Assembly (NCBI RefSeq): GCF_007176755.1
Contig: NZ_BJTV01000017.1
Location: 1 to 64,000, forward strand
Direction: 5' to 3'
Source: Streptomyces sp. 1-11
GTDB taxonomy: Bacteria; Actinomycetota; Actinomycetes; Streptomycetales; Streptomycetaceae
Length of the DNA stretch: 64,000 nt
Shown one piece after another: positions 21,619 to 30,850 of this stretch (its first letter is position 1; each line of letters starts with the position of its first letter). The notes below the pieces were generated by a model that was not told the DNA's origin, searched no databases, and saw only the letters and a program-made list of their open reading frames with translations. Position numbers and translations under genes: made by a program.

Positions 21619-22033
21619 GGCCTCCCCCAGCTCGACCCCCGCCGGCCGGGGGTACACATGTGCGTCAACAAACGGCGCGAGCCTACTACCGCCGCACAGA
21701 TAACTCGAAGACGCGTGTGGCGTGCGAACTCCCGTGACGCAGGCGAGAGATGACGAGTTGTCCGGCCATTGCGGGACTTTGCGCCCGGGGTCCGGGGCCG
21801 GCGGCAGGGCCGACCGGAGGAGTACGGACAACTGGTTGGCCGGAACTTTTCGCCGGAGGGAATCTTCGCGGCTCGTCGCGCGTCTCACTACACAGGAAAT
21901 GGGGGCGGAATCGGCCACAGGAGCCGCATCCCGCATCCCGGCGGCGTAAAAGTGCGCAAGCCGGGCAGCCCAAGGGGAGTCGGCGTCTTCGGACATCGGG
22001 GCAAGGGGCCTGCCGGCGGTGGGGAGTGACACG
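21619..22033. other. 415-base divergent gap between cvnA and a small membrane-protein gene
   Basis: Holds the start signals of two divergent genes: the cvnA ribosome site GGGGGAGG at its left edge and GGGGAG of the rightward gene at its right edge. TTGACG on the minus strand (21668-21663) could be a -35 for cvnA but has no good -10. No further gene, repeat or clear operator was seen. Confidence 0.4.
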
Positions 22034-22567
22034 GTGATGGGCACGGCGGAGCGGCGCGGGGCGACCGCGGCGAGCGTGGCGGAACGCTCGCCGGTGCGGC
22101 GGCACCGGGAAGCGCCGGATCACGACATTCCGGCGGATGAGCGCGCCGGGGAGTTCACGGACGAGTTCCGGCAGCCGGAACGGCAGTTGTGGGTCGAGGA
22201 GCCCGCGCGGCGGCGCCGGCTGCCGGACCCGGTGCGCACGTCGGCGGTGCGGGCGGTGCTGATCATCTCGGTGACGCTGATCCAGGCGGTGGTGGCGTTC
22301 CTGTGCACCATGGCCGGGTCCTGGCTGGCCTTCCCGATGGTGATCAGCAGCGTGGTCAGCACGATCGTCGCCACCTGGGGTGTGGCCGACGTCTGGGTGA
22401 CGCGCCAGGTGTGGAACCAGCGGTACGGCGTCGTCTCCGAGCCGAGCAGCACGGCCCGGGCGCTGCGCCGGGAGCGCCGTGCCCGCCGGCGTACGGAGCG
22501 GGTCACCCAGCGGGAGCAGGCCCGGACACGGCGGCGCGGCGGCGCCGGGCAGCTCTCGCACCCCTGA
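22034..22567 (+). CDS. Small membrane protein, unknown function
   Basis: Function not recognised. Of about 177 residues, the first 70 are charged and probably cytoplasmic. Two closely spaced membrane segments follow (about VRAVLIISVTLIQAVVAFLC and a second from MVISSVVSTIVATW), then an arginine-rich tail with about 20 basic residues in the last 50. GGGGAG at 22021-22026 favours GTG 22034 or ATG 22037. It is divergent from cvnA and convergent with the SMC-like gene, so its neighbours give no firm clue. Confidence 0.7.
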   Translation: MMGTAERRGATAASVAERSPVRRHREAPDHDIPADERAGEFTDEFRQPERQLWVEEPARRRRLPDPVRTSAVRAVLIISVTLIQAVVAFLCTMAGSWLAFPMVISSVVSTIVATWGVADVWVTRQVWNQRYGVVSEPSSTARALRRERRARRRTERVTQREQARTRRRGGAGQLSHP

Positions 22568-22631
22568 CGGAGCCGGACGGACGGGAGGCGGCGGCTGAGC
22601 CGGCCCCTCCCGTCCGTCCGGGACGCCCTGG

Positions 22632-25600
22632 TCAGGAGGTGGCGGAGGCCGGCCGCTTGTACATGCGGGTCGCCGTGATCTCGCTGTGCCCCGCCTCTCC
22701 GGCCTGCGGCTGCTGCGGCAGGCCGGGCCGCAGGTGTTCCTCCACGCTGATGTACTTCAGGCCCGCCCTGAGGTCGGCGTCGTTGCGGAGCCGGATGACC
22801 AGCGGGAACTCGGCGAGCGCCGTCGTGTCGAACAGGCCGGTGGTGTACAGCAGTTGCACGCCCAGCGCGTCGGACACCGCCCGCTGCAGTTCCAGCAGGT
22901 AGGTGGCGTTCGCGCGGCCGATCGGGTTGTCGAGGAACAGCGTCCCGGCATGCCGGTGCCTGTCCCGGCCCCGGTCGTTGGAGCGCAGGGCCGCCATCGT
23001 GCAGTACAGGGCGATGGCGGCGGTGAGCAGCTGCCCGCCGGAGAACACGTCGCCCATCTGGCCGACGGGGACGCGCTCGGCGCGCAGCACGGCGTCCGGC
23101 TTGAGGATCTCCACGGCCACGCCCTTCGGCTGCAGCGCGGCCGCGACTCCGCGCAGCAGCAGTGACATGCCGTCGCGCCGCAGGTCGGAGTTCTTCCGCA
23201 CGGCCGCGCGCGTGGCCTCGTCGATGACCTCTCCGAGCCGTTCGGTGAGCGTCGCCTGGTCGGGCTCCTCGAACCGGATGCGCAGGAACTCCTGCCCGGA
23301 CCACTCGCCGAGCCCTTCCGGGAGGCGGGACAGCCGCTGGGCGGAGCGCAGGGTGGCCAGGGCCGACTCGACCAGGCCGCGCAGCCGGTCCACGATCGAG
23401 TCGCGGTTGCGCTCCAGCTGGACCAGCTCGTCGGTGAGCACGCGCAGGCGGGGCGCGAAGGCGGCCGCCCACTTCTGGGCGTGCTCGGGCAGGACGGAGG
23501 CCGGCAGCTCGCGGATCTGCTGCCGGGCGGGGGTGCGCACCTGCTCGTACCGCGTGGAGTTGGCGTGCCGCACGAGCACGTCGCTCGCCTCGCGCACGGC
23601 CGCCTCGGCGGCGGACAGGTCGGCGGCACAGCCGCGCAGGGATCGGCGGGCCTCCGCGGCCGAGTGCCGGGCCTCCTCCAGGGTGCCCGGGTAGGGCTCG
23701 GGCTCCTCCTGCTCGTCGTCGACGCTGTGTTCGCGCAGCAGGTCGCGGAGCATCGCGGCGATCTCGTCGAAGCCGCCGGCGGCGTCCTCGGCGGCCCGGT
23801 GGGCCTCCTGCAGCTCGGCGTGCGCGTCCCGGGCCCCGGCCAGCGCCTCCGTGCGGGCGGCGAGTTCGGCCGTGGCGGTGCGCAGCAGGGCCTGGGCGTG
23901 CTCGGCGTCGCGCGGGGTGAGTTCGCCGGGCAGCTCGGTGTGTGCCTCGCCGTCCTCGGGGGCGTGCCGTTCGGCCTCGCCGCGCAGCCGGCCGAGCTGC
24001 TCGCTCGCGGTGGACATCCGGGTCTCCAGGAGCTGCACCAGCTCCTCCGCCCGTGCGGCGGCCGCCTGCCGGGAGGGGCCGTCGGACCCGTCCGGCGACT
24101 GCAGCAGCTGCTCGGCGCGGGTGCGGACCTTGTTGCTGAGGCGGTCCAGTTCGGCGCGGGCGGCGCTCTCGTCGCTCTCCGCGCGGGCCTGCTCGGCCCG
24201 CAGGTCGGCGCCGACGCCGACCTTCTCGTACAGCTGGGAGGCGGCTCGGTAGGCCTCGCGCAGGGCGGGCAGGGAGGTCTTCGGGGCGCCGGTGTCCGCC
24301 GCCGGCACGTCGTCGGGGGCGCCGGCGATCTCGGAGCGCTCGGCGCGCAGCGCGCGCGCGGTGCGGCGGGCGTCGTCGGCGGCCCGCTGGGCGGCGCGGC
24401 GGTCCTCGTCGGCGGCGCGGGCGCGTTCCAGGCAGGTCTGGGCGCGGGCCTCGGACTCGGCCGCCTCGTCGGCTAGTTCGCGGAGCCTGACCTGCCAGCC
24501 GGCGCGCTCGCGCAGCCGGAAGGCGAGCCCGGCGAGGGCGTCGGCGACGCGCCGGGCCCGCTGCGCGGCCTCCTGCCGCTCGTCGCGGACCTGCGTGGCC
24601 TCGGCGGCGACCTCGTCGGCCTCCGCGCGCGCGGTGCGTGCCTCGGCGAGTTCGGCCTCGGCCTCCTCGGCGAACGCGCGCGCCTCCTCGGCGGCCTCGC
24701 CCAGTTCGGTGAGCCGTCCGGCCGGGCAGCCGGTGCGCCAGGAGGCGAGGCGGGCCGCCAGCTCGCGGTCCCGGCCGAGCCGGGCGGCGAGCGCGCGGAT
24801 CTCCTCGTCGCGCTCGGTGGCCCGGGCGCGCAGGGCCTGCCGCTCCTCGTCGGCGGCGTGCTCGTCGTGCATGGCGGGGTTCGGCGGCACCAGGAAGACG
24901 TCGCCGGGGGTGGTGCCGGGCGCCGGGGTGGGGGCCAGCAGCGCCGCGGCCGTGCCGACCGCGACGGCGGAGCGGGGCAGCAGGGCGGCGTCGCCGAGCG
25001 CCTCGCGGGCACGCGCGTGCGTGTCGGGATCGGTGATGATGACGCCGTCGACCAGTTCGGGGCGGGCGGCGAGCACGCGCGCGTGGTCGGCGGGGTCGAC
25101 GGCCTGCGCGAGGTAGCGCCAGCCGGGCAGCGCGGGGATGCCGTGCTCGCCGAGGAACTCGACGGTGGCCAGCACGTCCGGCCCGGGCGGCAGCAGCCCA
25201 CCGTCGCCCAGGGCGCCGAGGATGCGGGCGTCGTCGGCGGCGGCCGTGCGCAGCTCGAACAGTTGCCGCTCGGCGGTCGACACGGCGCCGTCGAGGAGTT
25301 CGCGCAGCTCGTCGGCGAAGCGGTCGAGCCCCTCGGGACCCAGCGGGCCTTCGGCGCGCGAGCGGGTGGCCGCCGCCGGCTCGGCGGCGCGCGCCGGCGC
25401 GTCGGCGGACCCGGTCCTGGGCGCGGGCACCCCGGGTACCCCGGACCGGGCCGCCGCGGCGGCGGCGGCCGGCAGGCTCAGCAGCTCGGCGAGCCGTTCC
25501 TCGGCGGCGAGGGTCTCGGCGAGGCGCCGCTCGGCGTCGTGGGCGCGTTCCGCCGCGGTCGCGGCGTCCGCCGCGCGGGCGGCCGTCAGCTCGGCGCGCG

Positions 25601-27311
25601 CCTCGGCGGAGGCCGCCTCGCGCGCGTGCTCGGTGGCCTTGCGGGCGGTCTCGCGGGCCGCGTCCCAGGCGGCGACGGCGGTCTTCTCGGCGTCGCTCGC
25701 GGCGAGCGCGGCACGGGCCGGGTCGGCGTCCGGCGCGCTGTCGTCGAGCCAGCCCGCGCGGACCGCCTCGGCCGTCTCCTGCTCGACCTCGGTGAGGCGC
25801 TGGCGCAGGTGCCCGGCCTCGCTGCGGGCGCGCTGGGCCTCGGTGGCGGCGGCGGTGGAGTCGCGGTAGCCGCTCTCGCCGACCTCCTGCAGGGCCGCCG
25901 AGCGCTCCTCCTGCTCGTTGGCGAGGCTCTCGGCGCTCTCGGCGGCCGCGTGCAGGGCTCGTACGAGGTCCACGGCGGCCTTGGCGCGGGCGGCGAGCGC
26001 GGGGGCCGCGTCCCGTTCGGCCTCCTGGATGGCGGCGGACACGCGCGTGACGCGGTCGGCGGCGGCGCGGTGCCGCAGCACGGCCTCGGCCGCCTGCCAG
26101 GCGGAGTGCAGGGTGCGCGCGTCGGCCAGTTCGCGCTTCTGCGCTGCGGCGGCCTTCTCGGCGGCGGCGAGCGCCAGGGAGGCGTGGCGGTAGGCGAGTT
26201 CGGCGGCGACGAGCGAGCTGCGCTCGCGCGCCCCCTCGGAGTGCGTGACGGCGTAGGCGGCCGCCGTGACGCGCTGCGCCAGGTCGGCGGCCCGCACCCG
26301 TTCCCGCACGGCCCGCGCGGACAGCCGCCGGGCGAGGGTGCGGGTGCGGCGCTCGGCGCCGGCGTGCACGTCACGCGCGCGCGAGCGTGTCTCGGCGGCT
26401 TCGACGATCTTCCCCAGCAGGTCGGCGGAGCCGGCCGTGAAGTCCCGCTCCGCGATCAGCTCGGCCCGCCGGCCCAGCTTGTTGCCGAAGCCGCTGACCA
26501 GGTCGGCGAGGCCGTCGGTGTCGCGGGTGTCGGTGACCGCGCGCAGCAGCAGGTCGGTGAAGTCGGAGTCCTTCTTGACCGCGAAGAGGCCCGCGGCCTC
26601 GCCCTCGTCGGCGTTCATCTCCCGCTGGTAGCGGAAGAGTTCGGGGTCGAGGCCGAGGTCGCCGAGGTGCTCGATCCAGCGGTCGTGGATCTCCTCCCAG
26701 TGCACCTCGAGGTGGGGGTAGGCCTTGCCGGCCTCGGTGAGGGCGTCGCGGAAGCCCTTCATGGTGCGGCGGCGGCCCTGGGCGCCCGAGCTGCCCTCGA
26801 CGGGCGGCCGTACCGCGGTGGACTCGGCGACGGGCAGGTTGTCCAGGCTGAGGCCCGGCCCGGGCCGGAAGGAGTACCAGGCCTCGGCGAACTTCCGCGG
26901 GTCGCTGGAGACCTGGCGTCCGCGCCACTCGCTGACCTTGCCGACGACGACGCACTCGCCGGTCTGCACGTGCTGCCACTCCAGCGCCACGTGCCCGCAG
27001 TCGTCGGCGAGCAGGAACTTGCGCAGCACGCCGGAGCTGGCGCCGCCGAGGGTGTTGCGGTGGCCGGGCAGCATCACCGAGAAGATCAGTTTGAGCAGGA
27101 CGGACTTGCCGCCGCCGTTCTCCAGGAAGAGCACGCCCGCGGGCGCGGGCCGGCGTGGCGGGCCGGACGGCTCCTCGGCGAAGAACTCCGCCTGCGTGGG
27201 CGCGGGTTCGGGCACGGGCTCGCCCACGCCCCGCAGGTCGAGCACGGTGTCGGCGTAACGCGCACCGGCCGGCCCGATGGAGTAGAGGCGGACCCGGGAC
27301 AGCTCGTACAT
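22632..27311 (-). CDS. SMC/MukB-like coiled-coil ATPase
   Basis: Large SMC-type ATPase of 1559 residues, likely acting on DNA as a dimer. The N-terminal ABC half has Walker A ENGGGKS at 64-70. Two long alanine/glutamate/arginine-rich coiled coils flank a globular hinge-like region (about 720-830). The C-terminal half carries signature FSGGQ at 1423-1427 and a Walker B-like LFLDN at 1458-1462, where the usual catalytic glutamate is asparagine (N1462). It is the last gene of an operon with two smaller proteins, the same logic as MukB with MukE/MukF or JetC with JetA/JetB. No JetD-type nuclease is adjacent. The exact subfamily is not recognised. Confidence 0.8.
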   Translation of the reverse strand: MYELSRVRLYSIGPAGARYADTVLDLRGVGEPVPEPAPTQAEFFAEEPSGPPRRPAPAGVLFLENGGGKSVLLKLIFSVMLPGHRNTLGGASSGVLRKFLLADDCGHVALEWQHVQTGECVVVGKVSEWRGRQVSSDPRKFAEAWYSFRPGPGLSLDNLPVAESTAVRPPVEGSSGAQGRRRTMKGFRDALTEAGKAYPHLEVHWEEIHDRWIEHLGDLGLDPELFRYQREMNADEGEAAGLFAVKKDSDFTDLLLRAVTDTRDTDGLADLVSGFGNKLGRRAELIAERDFTAGSADLLGKIVEAAETRSRARDVHAGAERRTRTLARRLSARAVRERVRAADLAQRVTAAAYAVTHSEGARERSSLVAAELAYRHASLALAAAEKAAAAQKRELADARTLHSAWQAAEAVLRHRAAADRVTRVSAAIQEAERDAAPALAARAKAAVDLVRALHAAAESAESLANEQEERSAALQEVGESGYRDSTAAATEAQRARSEAGHLRQRLTEVEQETAEAVRAGWLDDSAPDADPARAALAASDAEKTAVAAWDAARETARKATEHAREAASAEARAELTAARAADAATAAERAHDAERRLAETLAAEERLAELLSLPAAAAAAARSGVPGVPAPRTGSADAPARAAEPAAATRSRAEGPLGPEGLDRFADELRELLDGAVSTAERQLFELRTAAADDARILGALGDGGLLPPGPDVLATVEFLGEHGIPALPGWRYLAQAVDPADHARVLAARPELVDGVIITDPDTHARAREALGDAALLPRSAVAVGTAAALLAPTPAPGTTPGDVFLVPPNPAMHDEHAADEERQALRARATERDEEIRALAARLGRDRELAARLASWRTGCPAGRLTELGEAAEEARAFAEEAEAELAEARTARAEADEVAAEATQVRDERQEAAQRARRVADALAGLAFRLRERAGWQVRLRELADEAAESEARAQTCLERARAADEDRRAAQRAADDARRTARALRAERSEIAGAPDDVPAADTGAPKTSLPALREAYRAASQLYEKVGVGADLRAEQARAESDESAARAELDRLSNKVRTRAEQLLQSPDGSDGPSRQAAAARAEELVQLLETRMSTASEQLGRLRGEAERHAPEDGEAHTELPGELTPRDAEHAQALLRTATAELAARTEALAGARDAHAELQEAHRAAEDAAGGFDEIAAMLRDLLREHSVDDEQEEPEPYPGTLEEARHSAAEARRSLRGCAADLSAAEAAVREASDVLVRHANSTRYEQVRTPARQQIRELPASVLPEHAQKWAAAFAPRLRVLTDELVQLERNRDSIVDRLRGLVESALATLRSAQRLSRLPEGLGEWSGQEFLRIRFEEPDQATLTERLGEVIDEATRAAVRKNSDLRRDGMSLLLRGVAAALQPKGVAVEILKPDAVLRAERVPVGQMGDVFSGGQLLTAAIALYCTMAALRSNDRGRDRHRHAGTLFLDNPIGRANATYLLELQRAVSDALGVQLLYTTGLFDTTALAEFPLVIRLRNDADLRAGLKYISVEEHLRPGLPQQPQAGEAGHSEITATRMYKRPASATS

Positions 27312-27348
27312 GGCGGACTCTCGTAAGTCTGGTCAGGAATGCGGTGGA

Positions 27349-28227
27349 TCAGGAGTGGAACGGCAGCCCGGCGTCGGCCACCAGGTCCAGGTCGTCGGTG
27401 TCCTCGGCGGGCAGCAGGCTGGCCGTGCCGTCGGTGACCGGGACGACGCCCAGTTCGAGCAGTTCGGCCATCGCGGCGGCGCCCGCCAGGTCGCGTACCT
27501 GGAGCTGGTAGCGCGCCGTGGTGCGGTAGGTGCCGCCGTGGTCGTCCCCGGTGCGCTGCAGGAAGCCGGAGTCGGTGAGGAAGGCCGCGGCCTTGGCGAC
27601 GATGCCCGTGGTGGAGGCGGCCGGCCGGCGCGCGTCCTTGGTGGCGCCGGTGGCGCTGCGCCGGGCCCAGATCCGCCAGGCCGTCTCGAGGCCGGGCGCG
27701 TCGGTGGCCGGGTCGGTGTTCTCGCCGCGTTCCTCGGCCCGCTCCTCCAGACGGCGGCAGGCCTGCCGTACGAAGGCGTCGACGCCGTTGACGGTGATCC
27801 GGCCGATGTAGGAGTCGTCGGCCAGGTCCTCCGGGCGCGGGAAGGCGAGCGCGGCGACGGCGAGGTGGGCCAGCCCGTGCAGGAAGCGGTCCCCGGAGTC
27901 GGCGGCGGTGCGACGCGCGTAGTCGCCCATGCGGACGGCGAACACGGAGTCCTCGGCGGCCGTCACGGCCATCCCCGCGCGCGGGGACACCTCGAGCACG
28001 ACCAGGCCGAGTCCGGCGGCGACGGCGTCCGCCAGCCGCGCGAAGGCCGGCTCCTCGCGGTAGCGGCGCAGCAGTTCGGTGTACTCCTGGTCGCGCGCGG
28101 GCTGCAGTTTGGGCTGCAGCCCGAAGGCGACGAGCCGCGCCGCGTCGGCGGCGTCGGCGGGGGTGACGGCGGCGGACGCCGACGGGGCCGGGGCCTCCGT
28201 GTCACTCCACTCGACGTGCTCGGTCAC
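27349..28227 (-). CDS. Putative MukE/JetB-like partner of the SMC-like ATPase
   Basis: Function inferred from position only. The protein has 292 residues, is soluble and mostly helical. It has an acidic N-terminus and a C-terminal segment (ASTTGIVAKAAAFLTDSGFLQ) that reads like a winged helix, as expected of MukE-type subunits that bridge kleisin and SMC heads. GTG 28227 follows AAGGAG. It lies 31 bases after the kleisin-like gene and 37 bases before the SMC-like gene, so the three form one operon. No direct sequence match to MukE or JetB is claimed. Confidence 0.65.
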   Translation of the reverse strand: MTEHVEWSDTEAPAPSASAAVTPADAADAARLVAFGLQPKLQPARDQEYTELLRRYREEPAFARLADAVAAGLGLVVLEVSPRAGMAVTAAEDSVFAVRMGDYARRTAADSGDRFLHGLAHLAVAALAFPRPEDLADDSYIGRITVNGVDAFVRQACRRLEERAEERGENTDPATDAPGLETAWRIWARRSATGATKDARRPAASTTGIVAKAAAFLTDSGFLQRTGDDHGGTYRTTARYQLQVRDLAGAAAMAELLELGVVPVTDGTASLLPAEDTDDLDLVADAGLPFHS

Positions 28228-28258
28228 GGTCTGGGCTCCTTGTCGCGTGCTGGCTCGT

Positions 28259-29785
28259 TCATGCTGCTTCCGTCCGGTCGGCGGCCATTCCCGCCGCGTC
28301 CAGCAGCGCCGTTCCGACGATCAGGTCGGCCCCGCCGAACTCGGGATCGTCCAGTTCGGTCCCGTCGTCGACGGCGAACAGCAGTCTCTGCTCACCCTGC
28401 CGGTAGGCGGTGCCGACCGCGGGGCTGGCCGCGTGCACGGCCAGCAGCGCGACCAGGTAGGGCAGTTCGGGGTCCTGTCCGCGCGCCTCGGCGAGCAGCC
28501 CGGACAGTCTGCGCGGCGCGTCCGCCGGCAGGTCCAGCAGTTCCATGGCGGCGGCGAGCTGCTCCTCGCTGAACCGGCTGTCGTCGGGGGTCGCGATCAG
28601 GTCGGGCTCGGGCATCTCGGCGCCCAGGTGCTCCCGTTCCACCGGCGGCGTCAGCAGGATGTCCACGAGGTCGCCGACCCGCACCGACACGGGTGTGCGC
28701 AGTCCGGTGGCGTGGGCGAAGAAGGCGTCCGTGACCCGGACCGCCCGCTCCAGCTCCAGCGGCAGCGCCGGCGCGAGGAGGTGGCCGTACAGGTCGGTGC
28801 CGGAGGTGGTCGCCGGTGTGGCGAACGCCTGTCTGTCCTGTTCGGCGCGGAACAGCGGGCCCGCTTCCAGCAGCCGGGACTGCAGCTGGGTGTGCCGGCG
28901 GATGCAGTCCTTGACGATGTCCACCAGTTCGGCCGCGCGGCGCTTGTGCCCGGTGTCCTCGGTCTCGTCGCGGGCCTTGCGGATGTTGGTGAGGATCGCG
29001 TTCTCGTGCCGGTAGCGGTCGGCCACGTGGTCGAGGGCCTCGGCGATCATGTCGGGCACGGCGTTCAGCCAGTCGACCGCGCGGACGTTGCGCCGGGTGG
29101 CCTCCAGGGCGCGGCGCAGGGTCTCGGAGTACTGCACGGTGCGGTAGCGGGCCTGCTCGGCGGCGAGCTGGGCGTCGGCGAGGCGGCCCCGGTTGATCAG
29201 CACCTCGAGCTTGACCTCGGCGGCGATCTGCGCGCTGGTGACGTCGGTGTCCAGGGCGCCGACGAGGACGTTGACCGCTTCGTCGGTGGTGCGCAGGTAC
29301 ACCGTGCCGCCGGGGCCGGGGACCTCTTCGATCAGCTTGAAGTCGTAGTCGCGGCGCACGTAGGTGCCGTCCGGGGCGAAGGTGCCGTACACCGCGCGGA
29401 AGCCGCGGTCCACGCTGCCGACGTTGATCAGGTTCTCCAGGACCCAGCGGGCCACGCGCTCGTGCTCGGCTGCGGGCCGGTGCGGCGCTTGGGCGGCGAT
29501 GCGGGGGACGAGCCGGGCCACGATCTGCTCGTGGTCGGCGCCCGTGTCGAAGTCCATGTTCAGCGTGACCAGGTCGATGGCGGCCAGGGCCACCTCGGCC
29601 ATGCCGTACACCGAGTACTCGCCGGCCAGGTTGGCCTTGCGCGCGTCGAGGTCGTGCAGCGGCGCGGTGCAGGCGAGCGCGCGCAGCCGGCGCGCCAGCC
29701 CCTCGTCGGCGGCCGGGCCCGGCGCCGGGCGCGGTCCCGCGCTGAGCTGGGGCGGAGCGCTGTCCGTCGATGCAGGCGAAGTCAC
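28259..29785 (-). CDS. Putative kleisin (MukF/JetA-like), first gene of SMC-like operon
   Basis: About 508 residues, soluble. The N-terminal half reads like winged-helix and helical segments (HERVARWVLENLINVG, YDFKLIEEV). A long central helical region (AEQARYRTVQYSETLRRALE, then ADRYRHENAILTNIRKA) follows, and then a C-terminal globular part, which is kleisin-like. The role is inferred from gene order and size; no family motif is diagnostic. The chosen GTG 29785 has no ribosome site but sits 7 bases after a -10-like TAGTCT, suggesting a leaderless mRNA. The frame stays open to 29965, but those extra residues are repetitive and unlikely. Confidence 0.65.
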   Translation of the reverse strand: MTSPASTDSAPPQLSAGPRPAPGPAADEGLARRLRALACTAPLHDLDARKANLAGEYSVYGMAEVALAAIDLVTLNMDFDTGADHEQIVARLVPRIAAQAPHRPAAEHERVARWVLENLINVGSVDRGFRAVYGTFAPDGTYVRRDYDFKLIEEVPGPGGTVYLRTTDEAVNVLVGALDTDVTSAQIAAEVKLEVLINRGRLADAQLAAEQARYRTVQYSETLRRALEATRRNVRAVDWLNAVPDMIAEALDHVADRYRHENAILTNIRKARDETEDTGHKRRAAELVDIVKDCIRRHTQLQSRLLEAGPLFRAEQDRQAFATPATTSGTDLYGHLLAPALPLELERAVRVTDAFFAHATGLRTPVSVRVGDLVDILLTPPVEREHLGAEMPEPDLIATPDDSRFSEEQLAAAMELLDLPADAPRRLSGLLAEARGQDPELPYLVALLAVHAASPAVGTAYRQGEQRLLFAVDDGTELDDPEFGGADLIVGTALLDAAGMAADRTEAA

Positions 29786-29822
29786 GGTGCACAGACTAGG
29801 TCCTCGGTCTGACAACGACCCA
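29786..29822 (-). promoter_or_regulatory. Candidate leaderless promoter of the SMC-like operon
   Basis: On the minus strand TAGTCT ends about 7 bases before GTG 29785, so transcription would start at or next to the start codon. No Shine-Dalgarno sequence is present. TTGGGT about 19 bases upstream is a possible -35. Leaderless mRNAs are common in actinobacteria. Confidence 0.4.
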
Positions 29823-29983
29823 AACGGCGCAGAAGCGACCGTCGTCACGGAGGCTCTACAGGCACCGGCGGCCGGCTCCGCGGGCACCGCGCGCGTGATC
29901 CTCGCGGGACCGGTGTCGTGATCCTCACGGGATCCGGTGTCATGATCCCGCGGGACCGGTGTCATGGTTCCGCGGCACCGGCG

Positions 29984-30685
29984 TCAGCAGGCGCCGTCCT
30001 CGCCGACGCGGCGCCGGTACACCTCCACGACCCGCTCCAGCGAGTCGGCGAGGTAGGTCCGCAGCAGCCGCTCGGCCCCGCGCCGGTCCCCGGCCTGCAG
30101 GGCCCGCAGGATCTCACGGTTGCGGGCGAGGTACGGCTCGTGCAGCCGGCGCGGGTCGTCGACGACGTGGAAGGCCAGCCGCAGCTCGGCGAAGACGCTG
30201 CGCATCAGCTCGTCGGTGCGTTCGCTGCCGGCGAGGGCGACCAGTTCGCGGTGGAAGTGGATGTTGGCCGTGCCGAGCGTTTTCCAGTCGTTCTCCTGGG
30301 TGGCGAGCTGTCCCTCGGTGACGGCGTCGGCGAGGCCGTCGAGGGCGTACGGCGGCTCACCGAGACCGCGTACGACGGCGCACTCGACGAGGGTGCGGAC
30401 GCGGTAGATGTCCTCGACGTCCTCCACGGCCAGGACCCGGACGAAGACGCCGCGGTTGAGTTCGTGGACGAGCAGGCGCTCGTGGGTGAGCAGCCGGAAC
30501 GCCTCGCGCAGGGTGTTGCGGGAGACCCCGAGGGCGCCGCCTATGGCGTCCTCGGACAGACGGGTGCCCGGCGGGAAATAGCCCTCGGCGATACGGCTGC
30601 GGAGGATGTCGGAGACCCGTTCGGCGGTGCTGGTGCGCCCCAGGAGGGCGCGGTCGTCGGCCAGTCCCGTCAGCTGCTCTGCCAT
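29984..30685 (-). CDS. GntR-family regulator, FCD type
   Basis: Transcription factor of 233 residues. The N-terminal winged helix (STAERVSDILRSRIAEGYF, PPGTRLSEDAIGGALGVSRN, TLREAFRLL) is followed by an all-helical FCD ligand domain whose metal-site histidines include those in NIHFHRELV. FCD proteins usually sense carboxylic or amino acids. It is divergent from the MFS-pxp operon. A perfect 19-base palindrome in that operon's promoter is its likely operator, so it probably represses 5-oxoproline use. No clear ribosome site precedes ATG 30685. Confidence 0.9.
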   Translation of the reverse strand: MAEQLTGLADDRALLGRTSTAERVSDILRSRIAEGYFPPGTRLSEDAIGGALGVSRNTLREAFRLLTHERLLVHELNRGVFVRVLAVEDVEDIYRVRTLVECAVVRGLGEPPYALDGLADAVTEGQLATQENDWKTLGTANIHFHRELVALAGSERTDELMRSVFAELRLAFHVVDDPRRLHEPYLARNREILRALQAGDRRGAERLLRTYLADSLERVVEVYRRRVGEDGAC

Positions 30686-30729
30686 GCCCGGAATTCAACC
30701 GCAGTCAGGAGGACGGGACAACAGGGGTA

Positions 30730-30759
30730 TTGAAGGATCGTTGAACGATCCTCTACGGT
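30730..30759 (+). promoter_or_regulatory. Promoter of the pxp operon with palindromic operator in its spacer
   Basis: TTGAAG (30730-30735) and TACGGT (30754-30759) are 18 bases apart. The spacer holds almost all of AGGATCGTTGAACGATCCT (30734-30752), a perfect 19-base palindrome centred on a single G. A dimeric repressor bound there would block polymerase directly. The divergent FCD-GntR protein is the obvious candidate. Predicted start near 30766, about 85 bases before the transporter gene. Confidence 0.7.
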
Positions 30760-30850
30760 GCTTCGCACGGCACGATCGCCGCACCGCACAACTCCCGCAA
30801 GGCACTGCTCAGTTCACCGCACCCTCCGTCTCCTTCCTGCGAGGTGCCCC

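Noticed and set aside
24858..27326. 822-residue plus-strand frame opposite the SMC-like gene
   Set aside because: Composition is a glycine/valine/alanine shadow of the coiled-coil codons; no recognisable domain.
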